Origin: Firm-04 sp045600205
GTDB lineage: Bacteria > Bacillota > Clostridia > Oscillospirales > Ruminococcaceae
Length of the DNA: 64,000 bases
Assembly (NCBI GenBank): GCA_045600205.1
Contig: JAZRXM010000014.1
Location: 65,042-129,041 of the forward strand
Reading direction: 5' to 3'
Each line of letters begins with the position of its first letter. The first letter of the stretch is position 1. Below the pieces are notes generated by a model, which was given only the letters and a program-made list of their open reading frames with translations, ran no database searches and was not told the DNA's origin. A program made the translations under genes and the position numbers. This document shows positions 17,248 to 24,835 of the stretch, piece by piece.

Positions 17248-18216
17248 TCAGATGCTGAGCATCTGTTGCTGTTCATCCGGATTGCATTCCTGCGAAATGT
17301 CAAAGGTTTTGGTTTCCTCCAGCAATCGCATCATATACGCCATTTCCCATGGATACTTTGCGTTTCCCGCCATTTGGTAGATCATTTTCATGGCAGCATC
17401 GGTCTGAGCGGCAGCGTCCTCGCGTCTGCCTTCGAGATAGAGCAGTTTGATTTCGGTGAGATAGGGTAAAAAATCCGCACTGTCTTTTTTGTTGTCATTA
17501 TAAACGTAATTCTGTAACGCCTGACAGTATTTCTCTGCTTCTTCGAAATCGCCTGTGAGCGCACAGATCATGGCAGCGTTGTCGAGGTACTCCCCCACTC
17601 CCGCGCCGTCTTTGCGGAGCTGCTGTTCCGCAAAATCCTGAGAATCCGAAAAATATCTGGCAGCGAATTCCGTTTTGCCGGTCATGATGTACAGTTTCAT
17701 CATGGCGTTATAGTAACGCATCCAAAGGGATTCTTCCAGTTCCGTGAGGAAGCAGCAATTCAGCAAAGATTCGGCAAACTCGTATTCTTTCAGTGACAGG
17801 CAGGTTTCAATGATCGTCATAATTTCGGGGTAATCGGCATTACGATGCCGGTACATATATGACCGCAGGAAGTTTCTGGTGGGACCCTCATCCTCAAAAT
17901 TGGCCAGGTCAGGAACATCGATCATGCCTTTCTGCACATTTCGGATCAGAGCGCGTGCTGCCAGAAGTTGTTGGGAGGGACCGTTATTTTCTTCGGACAT
18001 CACCGATGCGATTCCGTTCTCGTCATCCTGAATCAGACCGGACATGACACGCAGTTTCTTTTCCATTTCCCAGTTGACATGCTTGGTTTCCAGAAACAAG
18101 TTCATGTCGTGTTTTCTGATGCGTTTTTCCTCATTTCCTTCATTTATCCAGTATATGAGCTTAGCACCTGCAACCAACAGGATGATGACCGAAAACAGTT
18201 TCAGTACTCCGACCAT
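17248..18216 (-). CDS. Membrane-anchored TPR-like protein, paralogue 2
   Basis: A 322-residue protein with membrane anchor GVLKLFSVIILLVAGAKLIY, then helical repeats. The block MICALTGDFEEAEKYCQAL lines up with ICALSGDFDEAFRYCAAM of paralogue 1, and both are followed by an aspartate-rich turn and YLTE(I/L)K. Clear tandem duplication. No catalytic motif. A strong GGAGGG precedes the ATG. Confidence 0.82.
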   Translation of the reverse strand: MVGVLKLFSVIILLVAGAKLIYWINEGNEEKRIRKHDMNLFLETKHVNWEMEKKLRVMSGLIQDDENGIASVMSEENNGPSQQLLAARALIRNVQKGMIDVPDLANFEDEGPTRNFLRSYMYRHRNADYPEIMTIIETCLSLKEYEFAESLLNCCFLTELEESLWMRYYNAMMKLYIMTGKTEFAARYFSDSQDFAEQQLRKDGAGVGEYLDNAAMICALTGDFEEAEKYCQALQNYVYNDNKKDSADFLPYLTEIKLLYLEGRREDAAAQTDAAMKMIYQMAGNAKYPWEMAYMMRLLEETKTFDISQECNPDEQQQMLSI

Positions 18217-18231
18217 GATTCCCTCCTGCTT

Positions 18232-19068
18232 TTATGCTTCTGAATTTTTTCCGAGGGCAGCGTGCTGTTTGAGGGAACGCAAAGTCGATTCCCGCTGCCA
18301 TTCGTGTTCAAAGTTCTGCTCCTCCGTAATATTTTTGAGGAGTTCCTGCTCCAGCAATTCCGCGTTGGTGGTGTATCCGAGAAGATACAGCTGCGCCATT
18401 CTGGTAATTCTCACGGGATAGTCCAGGATGAGTTTTTTGCCCATGCAGTCGCGCCAGAGCTGAAACAAATCGAAGTAGCGGTCGGAGTCTGCCTGTTCAC
18501 CCTGCATGGCAAGGACAAGCACGGCATTGCTGAGATAGCTGCCTGCGGCAGACATATGCTCTTTCGCGTAGGAATCCAGCAGTGTCTTATGGCTGCTGAA
18601 AGTCTGAATGGCATTATCCTTCTGGTGTGTAAAGAGAAAATAGGTCATGCGGACGTTTTGAAAGACAGGAATTTCGGCAGCAGCGAGTTCATTTTCCACA
18701 ATGCTTTCGAGCATCTGCTTCGCATCCGCATAGCGTTCCAATCCGATATAAATATCGCAAAGGCGTATTTTTTCAATGTTTCCGAATTTCGGATATATTT
18801 CCTGGAATTTGGCGAGATAGTTCTCGCTGAATCCCTCATTTTCGTAAATATCATGAAGCGGTTTTTGTTTTCGCACAGATTTCCAAGCAATCATTGCGAG
18901 GATCACGCAAATCAGCATCCAAGGCAGGAACATCAGCAGCACCAAGCCGGGGAAATCGCGGAAATCGTGTTTCACCGCGCAAAAGCCGAATATTGCAACG
19001 ATGATCAGGCACAGTGGCTTGACTTCGGCTTTACAAATCGTTTTGAGTACTTTTCCAAATCCTTTCAT
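18232..19068 (-). CDS. Membrane-anchored TPR-like protein, paralogue 3
   Basis: A 278-residue protein with two N-terminal membrane segments (PLCLIIVAIFGFCAV and VLLMFLPWMLICVILAMI) and a C-terminal helical domain that follows the same plan as its two downstream neighbours but is more diverged (LAMQGEQADSDRYFDLF). I place the start at ATG 19068; an upstream in-frame TTG at 19113 has no better ribosome binding site. Function unknown. Confidence 0.78.
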   Translation of the reverse strand: MKGFGKVLKTICKAEVKPLCLIIVAIFGFCAVKHDFRDFPGLVLLMFLPWMLICVILAMIAWKSVRKQKPLHDIYENEGFSENYLAKFQEIYPKFGNIEKIRLCDIYIGLERYADAKQMLESIVENELAAAEIPVFQNVRMTYFLFTHQKDNAIQTFSSHKTLLDSYAKEHMSAAGSYLSNAVLVLAMQGEQADSDRYFDLFQLWRDCMGKKLILDYPVRITRMAQLYLLGYTTNAELLEQELLKNITEEQNFEHEWQRESTLRSLKQHAALGKNSEA

Positions 19069-19153
19069 TTTTCCATCCGTTTCCAAGTAATTGCGGGAAT
19101 TTCTATCTGTCAACGGCAGTGATCCGAATATTCCGCCTTACAGCGGCACATCA

Positions 19154-19339
19154 TCAGATCCCGCGCCAGTTATCATCATCGTAGTCATTGCGCTGCTGCA
19201 AGAGCATATCCTTCTTTTTTCGTTCTTCCAGTTCCTTTTTGAGTGCAGCATTGCTGCGGTACGCAGCAAGAATGAGGACAATAATGCCGACAACAGCAAT
19301 CAGCACATATTCTATCAAATTAGCCTGCCAACGGTACAT
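19154..19339 (-). CDS. Small single-pass membrane protein
   Basis: A 61-residue protein: MYRWQANLIE, then hydrophobic YVLIAVVGIIVLILAAY, then a charged tail rich in Lys, Glu and Asp ending DDDNWRGI. AAAGGATTGCT precedes the ATG. It heads the cluster of TPR-like membrane proteins and may be a partner of theirs; that is inference from position only. Confidence 0.7.
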   Translation of the reverse strand: MYRWQANLIEYVLIAVVGIIVLILAAYRSNAALKKELEERKKKDMLLQQRNDYDDDNWRGI

Positions 19340-19431
19340 AGCAATCCTTTCCGAGATCAAACATCTCCGAAAAAAACAGATTTCGGGCACTGAATGCAGA
19401 CATCCACGCGAAGCAATTGGGGATGATGCAG

Positions 19432-19458
19432 AAACAGGCGGATATTGCTATCCGCCTG
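19432..19458 (-). terminator. Terminator after pgk
   Basis: Minus strand: CAGGCGGATA, GCAA tetraloop, TATCCGCCTG, then TTT. A 10-bp perfect stem with a GNRA loop; the U-run is short, so some read-through is likely. Confidence 0.65.
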
Positions 19459-19473
19459 AACTGTTTTAAAGTC

Positions 19474-20697
19474 TTACTTTTCAGCGATAGCTGCAACGCC
19501 GGGGAGAACCTTACCTTCGAGGTATTCGAGGGAAGCGCCGCCGCCGGTAGAGATGTGGCTCATCTTATCAGCGAAACCGAGCTGGATTGCTGCGGTAGCG
19601 GAATCGCCGCCGCCGATAATGGTGGTAGCGTCAGCAGCAGCGAGAGCCTCGCAGACAGCGACAGTACCCTTTTTGAGGGTCGGGTTTTCAAAAACACCCA
19701 TCGGGCCGTTCCAAACGACGGTCTTAGCAGACTTTGCAGCCTCTGCGAAGAGAGCAGCGGTCTTCGGACCGATATCCAGACCCATCATGTCGGCAGGAAT
19801 CTTGTCGGAGTCAACGAAGTCAACAGAGATCTCAGCGTCGATCGGGTTCGGGAAAGAAGCAGCGATGGCGGTATCAACAGGCAGGAGGATCTTCTTGCCG
19901 AGTTTCTCAGCCTTTTCGAGCATTTCCTTGCAGTAGTCGAGCTTTTCGAGGTCAACGAGGGAAGTACCGATCTCGCCGCCCTGTGCCTTAATGAAGGTGT
20001 AAGCCATACCGCCGCCAATGATGAGGGTATCGCACTTTTCGAGCAGGTTGGAGATTACGTTGAGCTTATCAGCGACCTTTGCGCCGCCGAGGATTGCAAC
20101 AAACGGACGAACAGGCTCCTCAACAGCGTTGCCGAGGAACTGGATTTCTTTCTGCATCAGGTAGCCGACAGCGGTTTCCTTGACGAACTTGGTGACGCCG
20201 GCGGTAGAAGCGTGTGCTCTGTGAGCGGAGCCGAAAGCGTCCATCACAAAGACCTGACCGTCAACGAGTTCAGCCAGTTCCTTGGAGAATTCCTCACCGT
20301 TCTTGGTTTCGTCGTTGCCGCGGAAACGGGTGTTTTCGAGGAGAACGATATCGCCGTCGTTCATAGCAGCGACAGCAGCCTTTGCGTTTGCGCCGACAAC
20401 GGTGTCATCAGCAGCGAAGGTGACCTTCGTGGAGGGCAGCAGTTCAGCCAGACGCTCAGCAACGGGAGCGAGGGAGAAAGCAGCTTCCGGACCATTCTTC
20501 GGCTTGCCGAGGTGAGAGCAAAGAACGACCTTGCCGCCTTCAGCGAGGAGCTTTTTGATGGTGGGGAGAGCAGCGGTGATACGGTTATCGTTGGTGATTT
20601 TGCCCTCTTTCATGGGGACGTTAAAATCGCAGCGAACAAGGATTTTCTTGCCTTTAGCCTGCAAATCATCTACGGAAACCTTATTAAGACCTGCCAT
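19474..20697 (-). CDS. pgk: Phosphoglycerate kinase
   Basis: Glycolytic kinase making ATP from 1,3-bisphosphoglycerate. Family signatures: GKKILVRCDFNVPMK near residue 15, the basic substrate patch around LCSHLGKPK, the hinge-side NGPMGVFENP, and the nucleotide loop GGGDSATAA with STGGGASLEYLEG. Length is 407 residues, normal. The ATG at 20697 follows AAAGGAAG; an in-frame start at 20760 lies inside the leader hairpin and is rejected. Its promoter overlaps the terminator of the lipoprotein genes upstream. Confidence 0.97.
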   Translation of the reverse strand: MAGLNKVSVDDLQAKGKKILVRCDFNVPMKEGKITNDNRITAALPTIKKLLAEGGKVVLCSHLGKPKNGPEAAFSLAPVAERLAELLPSTKVTFAADDTVVGANAKAAVAAMNDGDIVLLENTRFRGNDETKNGEEFSKELAELVDGQVFVMDAFGSAHRAHASTAGVTKFVKETAVGYLMQKEIQFLGNAVEEPVRPFVAILGGAKVADKLNVISNLLEKCDTLIIGGGMAYTFIKAQGGEIGTSLVDLEKLDYCKEMLEKAEKLGKKILLPVDTAIAASFPNPIDAEISVDFVDSDKIPADMMGLDIGPKTAALFAEAAKSAKTVVWNGPMGVFENPTLKKGTVAVCEALAAADATTIIGGGDSATAAIQLGFADKMSHISTGGGASLEYLEGKVLPGVAAIAEK

Positions 20698-20732
20698 ATG
20701 AAAAACTTCCTTTCGATAAATAGAGTGATTGG

Positions 20733-20775
20733 AAAAAAGATAGGGTGACCGCGTATACATTGACGGTCACCCTAT
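20733..20775 (-). terminator. Terminator/leader hairpin directly upstream of pgk
   Basis: Arms 20775-20764 and 20751-20740 form a perfect 12-bp stem (ATAGGGTGACCG with CGGTCACCCTAT), then C and TTTTTT on the minus strand. It ends transcripts arriving from the lipoprotein genes. Transcripts started at the adjacent pgk promoter should lack part of the 5' arm. Confidence 0.85.
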
Positions 20776-20804
20776 ATTTTACACTATTTTAGCAGATTTG
20801 GCAA
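20776..20804 (-). promoter_or_regulatory. pgk promoter
   Basis: Minus strand: TTGCCA, 17 bp, TAAAAT. The predicted start point (about 20769) falls inside the 5' arm of the terminator stem. Confidence 0.75.
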
Positions 20805-20902
20805 GGGGTTTCGCGAAAAATTTTTCGCAGCATCAAGGGATTTCTTTTGTCAAAAGCGACAGAATGCGGCATGGTTCCAACGTCATGCCCTGTGGTCACC
20901 GT

Positions 20903-21505
20903 TCAGCCGAACAAATAGCACTTGCCGTCCTGTGTACGAAGAACGATGATTTCCATTTCTCTTGCGACAGGTGTTGCCTCCTCGTCGCCCTCGTAAAGCG
21001 CGTAGAGCGAGAACTGGATATCGCGGATTTCCTTTGCATCCTTGCGGCATTTTTCCTCAAACGCCTCATCGAAAATACCGCCCCGCTGGTACATATCAAA
21101 GAAATTGTCGATATCCTCTTTTTCGCTGTAATCGAGGTCGAGCTGTGTAAAATGCCAGCTATCGTAGCCGTCCTCGTCAAACGAACCGTGCATCTGATTG
21201 AATGCGGATTCGAGCGTATCGCCGTTTTCTTCGAGGAATTTGCCGTAAGCCTCCTGATAGGGCGGATAAACGGTTGCCTGATAGCCGGCAAAATTCTTTT
21301 CCTCCACGGCAGTGAAGTAGTCTTTGATGAGGGTAGCAAATTCGGCGTCAAACTGGTCATTCGTCACAGACACAGCCATTTTGGAGCTGTCCATTCCCAT
21401 GGGTGCAGAGGAAGAACTTCCTACGGAATTTTCGGAATTCTGCGTTGAACACCCGGCGAGCAGCAGGGAAAGCATTGCAGAAGCGAGTAAAAGCTGTTTT
21501 TTCAT
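20903..21505 (-). CDS. Predicted lipoprotein, paralogue of its upstream neighbour
   Basis: A 200-residue secreted lipoprotein. MKKQLLLASAMLSLLLAGC gives a clear lipobox (LLAGC) with lipidated cysteine at residue 19. The mature part has an Asn/Ser-rich start and a helical domain with acidic stretches. It shares the phrase pattern of an aromatic-rich YPPYQEAYGKF segment with the next gene's YPFYHDYMM, suggesting duplication. The ATG at 21505 follows AAAGGAG. Function unknown. Confidence 0.8.
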   Translation of the reverse strand: MKKQLLLASAMLSLLLAGCSTQNSENSVGSSSSAPMGMDSSKMAVSVTNDQFDAEFATLIKDYFTAVEEKNFAGYQATVYPPYQEAYGKFLEENGDTLESAFNQMHGSFDEDGYDSWHFTQLDLDYSEKEDIDNFFDMYQRGGIFDEAFEEKCRKDAKEIRDIQFSLYALYEGDEEATPVAREMEIIVLRTQDGKCYLFG

Positions 21506-21515
21506 ATATTCTCCT

Positions 21516-22145
21516 TTAATCCTCAATGAGATACCATGTATCCTCAATATTCAGTGCAAACATGGACAAATCCTCGACCATTTTGCCGGTTTCGTGCCGC
21601 ACCTCCGAGCCGTCGTCGGTCATATGAACGGTAATGGTCATGCGGCAAATATCCTTTACCTTCTCGGAAATCTTATCTTCCCCCTGATTTTCAGCGATAT
21701 TGTCGAGCCCGCTCAACAGAGAAGCGCAGTCGGAAACAGTGCGGTCAGTGTCCAGCGCAGTGATGTCAATAAACGCAAAATCGAAGTTTTTGCCATATCC
21801 CTGTTTAAAATTGTCGTATTCGGTTTGCAGCAACTCTTTGTCGGTATATTTTCCCTCGTAGACAGTCTGCATCATATAGTCATGATAGAACGGATAAACC
21901 GTTTTCTCATAGAGTGAAACGTCCGTATTTTCGACAGCTTTATAATAATCCGCAACTTTCGAGAGCAGTTTTTGCGTCAGAAATCTTTTGTCGTACTGAA
22001 TGGGAATCGAGAAATTGTTTGCCGCAACGAGCGTTGCACCATACGGCATATCTTTCTCGTAGACCGTATCGGAATCCTGTTTTTGATCGCAGGCAGTGAG
22101 GCACAGCGCAGAGATCGCGAGTGCCGCAAGGAATTTACGTTTCAT
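21516..22145 (-). CDS. Predicted lipoprotein
   Basis: A 209-residue lipoprotein with signal MKRKFLAALAISALCLTAC and lipidated cysteine at residue 19. The mature domain is mixed helix/strand and resembles the following gene in size and layout, with an ending of polar strands around MTITVHMTDDGSEV. It starts a two-gene operon behind a TTGACA promoter. No known family recognised. Confidence 0.8.
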   Translation of the reverse strand: MKRKFLAALAISALCLTACDQKQDSDTVYEKDMPYGATLVAANNFSIPIQYDKRFLTQKLLSKVADYYKAVENTDVSLYEKTVYPFYHDYMMQTVYEGKYTDKELLQTEYDNFKQGYGKNFDFAFIDITALDTDRTVSDCASLLSGLDNIAENQGEDKISEKVKDICRMTITVHMTDDGSEVRHETGKMVEDLSMFALNIEDTWYLIED

Positions 22146-22180
22146 GGGAGCATGACTCCTTTCAGAATACTTTTTTCTAA

Positions 22181-22209
22181 GAGTAGCACAAAAGCGGGGT
22201 ATCTGTCAA
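22181..22209 (-). promoter_or_regulatory. Promoter of the lipoprotein pair
   Basis: Minus strand: TTGACA, 17 bp, TACTCT. About 35 bases upstream of the first lipoprotein start. Confidence 0.7.
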
Positions 22210-22230
22210 GTATTTTGAATGATTTCAAAT

Positions 22231-22264
22231 GAAAAGGGCAGAAAAGCCGACGCTTCTCTGCCCC
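22231..22264 (-). terminator. Terminator after murF
   Basis: Minus strand: GGGGCAGAGAAGC pairs with GCTTTTCTGCCC (one mismatch), followed by TTTTC. Confidence 0.75.
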
Positions 22265-22269
22265 GTATG

Positions 22270-23679
22270 TCATTTCAGAATCTCAGCAAGTGCGTCATAA
22301 ACGTGTTCCATTGCAAGGCCTCTTGATGCCTTGATCAGCACAAAAGTCGGCTCACTGACAGGGAACAGCTTTGGCAGCTCGGCGATCAATTCGGACTGTG
22401 TTTCGAAAGCCACCGTGGCATCGCCGAAACCTTCAGCAAAATCGCGGAAATTCACGCCACAGAACAGTGCCCGCACGCCCTGTTCCTTGCAGTATGCACC
22501 GATTGCCTTGTGCGCCTGCGGTGCGTGATCGCCCAGTTCGTTCATATTTCCGAGCAAAGCCGTCATTTTCGCGCCATTTGCAGCCAATTTCAACCCGTTC
22601 AGCGAGCAGATCATCGCCTCTGGGTTTGCATTATAGAAATCGCGTATAATCGTGACATTCCCATGCTGTACGCGATCGGAGCGCAGAGCAGTCGGCACAA
22701 AATCCGCAAGAGCCTCGGCGCAATCTGCAAGGGACATTCCGCAGGTAAGCCCCGCGTGCATGGCAAGCAGCGCATCGGTGACGTTATGAACGCCTGTCAT
22801 CGGCAGCAGCACCTCAGCGGATGCTCCGCCAAAATGTACGCAGAATCGCAGATGATCGCTGCCCTCCACGATATTGTCCGCGCAAAGCACCGCCTTGGGA
22901 TTTCCGTGCGGGTCGCGGCTGCTGTACAAAACGTTTTCCGCCGAATATGGGATTTTCTCCGTATTTGCAAGAAATTCATCATCCGCGGGCAAAATCAGCC
23001 GACCGTTTTGTGCATCCATGCCCTCAACAATTTCGAGTTTTGCGCGGAAAATGTTTTCCTGCGAGCCGAGATTGCCGATATGCGCCTTACCGATATTGGT
23101 AATGATAGCCAAATCGGGGCAACCGATTTTGGTCAGGTTGCTGATTTCCCCCTTGTGGTTCATGCCCATTTCGAGCACTAAAATCTGCGTATCTGCTGGC
23201 GTATGCAGAATGGTAAACGGCAGCCCGATATGATTGTTGTGGTTGCCCTGCGTAGAGTACGTGCGAAATTTCTTTGCAAGTACGTGCGCAGTCATATTTT
23301 TGACGGTAGTTTTGCCGCTGCTGCCGGTGACAGCAACGATTTTCGCCCCGTTGGTTTTCAGCCGTGCGATATACGCATTTGCGAGCATTCCGTATGTTTT
23401 GACGGCATCCTCAACGAGCAAAAACGGCGCACCGATGTCCTCTTGGGGCTGTTCGGTGAGGATGCAAAGCACCGCGCCTTTCTCGACGGCTGTTTTTGCG
23501 TAAAGATTTCCGTTAAAACTTTCGCCCTTGAGAGCAATAAAGCAGTTACCCGCTTCGATCGTGCGCGTATCGGTGCTAAATCCGTTGACAGAAAAATTCG
23601 CAGATGCGAGTTTTTGTCCAACAATTGCGGCAATCTCCTGTGCAGAAAACACAGCGGGAGCGGCGTCCAGATGCGGCAT
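22270..23679 (-). CDS. murF: UDP-MurNAc-tripeptide:D-Ala-D-Ala ligase
   Basis: Adds the D-alanyl-D-alanine dipeptide to the peptidoglycan precursor in the cytoplasm. N-terminal substrate domain contains FSTDTRTIEAGNCFIALKG. The ATP loop is AVTGSSGKTTVKNM, with the Mur signature THVLAKK...TQGNHNNHIGLPFTIL. The late NANPEAMICSL and GNMNELG belong to the C-terminal ligase domain. Length 469 residues. GGAGGAGAACTGAT precedes the ATG, and the upstream ddl stop lies within that stretch, so the two genes that make and use D-Ala-D-Ala are coupled. Confidence 0.97.
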   Translation of the reverse strand: MPHLDAAPAVFSAQEIAAIVGQKLASANFSVNGFSTDTRTIEAGNCFIALKGESFNGNLYAKTAVEKGAVLCILTEQPQEDIGAPFLLVEDAVKTYGMLANAYIARLKTNGAKIVAVTGSSGKTTVKNMTAHVLAKKFRTYSTQGNHNNHIGLPFTILHTPADTQILVLEMGMNHKGEISNLTKIGCPDLAIITNIGKAHIGNLGSQENIFRAKLEIVEGMDAQNGRLILPADDEFLANTEKIPYSAENVLYSSRDPHGNPKAVLCADNIVEGSDHLRFCVHFGGASAEVLLPMTGVHNVTDALLAMHAGLTCGMSLADCAEALADFVPTALRSDRVQHGNVTIIRDFYNANPEAMICSLNGLKLAANGAKMTALLGNMNELGDHAPQAHKAIGAYCKEQGVRALFCGVNFRDFAEGFGDATVAFETQSELIAELPKLFPVSEPTFVLIKASRGLAMEHVYDALAEILK

Positions 23680-23680
23680 A

Positions 23681-24745
23681 TCAGTTCTCCTCCAGTGCCA
23701 GCGTGATGACGCGGTCGATCAGTTCTGCGTAGGAAACGCCGTCCGCGATCCACATTTTCGGATACATAGAAATCGACGTAAATCCTGGCAAAGTATTGAT
23801 TTCATTGAACACGATCTCCTCGGTGTCGCGGGTGACGAAAAAGTCCACGCGGGAAAGACCGGCGCAGCCCAGAGCCTTGAAAATCTTGACAGCGAAAGCG
23901 CGAACCTTGGCGTTGGTTTCCTCGGAGATGCGTGCAGGGATATAGGGGCGAGAGGTCGAGGTGACGTACTTGGTTTCGTAGTCATAAAACTCCGCACCTG
24001 CGTCAATTTCGCCGGCAGTAGCGGCAATGGGTTCTTCGTTGCCGAGGACAGCGACTTCCACTTCTCTGCCGTTGATGAACTCCTCAGCGAGCACTTTTTT
24101 GTCGTATTGAAATGCATTTTCGAGAGCGGTCATGAGCTGCTCCGCGTTCTTGACCTTCGAAACGCCGACCGACGAGCCTGTGCTGCAAGGTTTAATGAAA
24201 ATCGGGAAGTTGATTTTCTCCATGATGGTATCGCACATTTTCTTCGCATCTTTGCGGAATTTCGAGCGAAACAGGGTAAGCCACTGAGCCTGTCGCACGC
24301 CCGTCGTCGCCGCGATCAGCTTGGTGACGGATTTATCCATCGAAGCCGCCGCCGCGCAAACGCCGCATCCGACGAATGGGATGCCGGCGATCTGGAACAA
24401 GCCCTGAATGGAGCCGTCCTCGCCGTTTTCGCCGTGGAGAACGGGGAAAATGAGGTCAGGCATCACGGTTTCCATGGAGCCGTCCTTGTTGAGGATGCAA
24501 AGACCCATGCCGCGCACAGGCGAGAGAAACGCGACGCGGTTTGCGGGGTTCTGCTCCCATTGATTTGCAGCAATATCAGCGAAATCGTCACCGCCAAAGA
24601 GGATCCACTTGCCCTCCTTGGTGATGCCGACGGGGAGAATGCGGCGATTTTCCTTGTTCATATTGCGCAGAACGGACTCTGCGGAAACGAGAGAAACGTC
24701 ATGCTCAGGGGAAACGCCACCGAATAAGACAAGAATTGTTTGCAT
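23681..24745 (-). CDS. ddl: D-alanine--D-alanine ligase
   Basis: ATP-grasp enzyme that joins two D-alanines for the peptidoglycan stem. It starts MQTILVLFGGVSPEHDVSL. FPVLHGENGEDGSIQGLFQ, FVGCGVCAAAASMDK, FIKPCSTGSSVGVSKV, and FNEINTLPGFTSISMYPK are the family blocks. Length is 354 residues. The tyrosine-type subclass cannot be set with confidence from sight. The ATG at 24745 follows CGGAGG; the in-frame upstream start at 24820 is rejected. Confidence 0.96.
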   Translation of the reverse strand: MQTILVLFGGVSPEHDVSLVSAESVLRNMNKENRRILPVGITKEGKWILFGGDDFADIAANQWEQNPANRVAFLSPVRGMGLCILNKDGSMETVMPDLIFPVLHGENGEDGSIQGLFQIAGIPFVGCGVCAAAASMDKSVTKLIAATTGVRQAQWLTLFRSKFRKDAKKMCDTIMEKINFPIFIKPCSTGSSVGVSKVKNAEQLMTALENAFQYDKKVLAEEFINGREVEVAVLGNEEPIAATAGEIDAGAEFYDYETKYVTSTSRPYIPARISEETNAKVRAFAVKIFKALGCAGLSRVDFFVTRDTEEIVFNEINTLPGFTSISMYPKMWIADGVSYAELIDRVITLALEEN

Positions 24746-24759
24746 AAATAACCTCCGAG

Positions 24760-24808
24760 AAAAAAGCGTGACAAGCCCCGCCGCAACAGATCGCTGTGCA
24801 CGGCGGGG
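24760..24808 (-). terminator. GC-rich hairpin between the NagA fusion gene and ddl
   Basis: CCCCGCCG (24776-24783) pairs with CGGCGGGG (24801-24808). On the minus strand a T-run comes ten bases later, so termination may be partial; ddl begins shortly after. Confidence 0.55.
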
Positions 24809-24835
24809 TCTGTAAATCAACGAAAATACGAGAAA

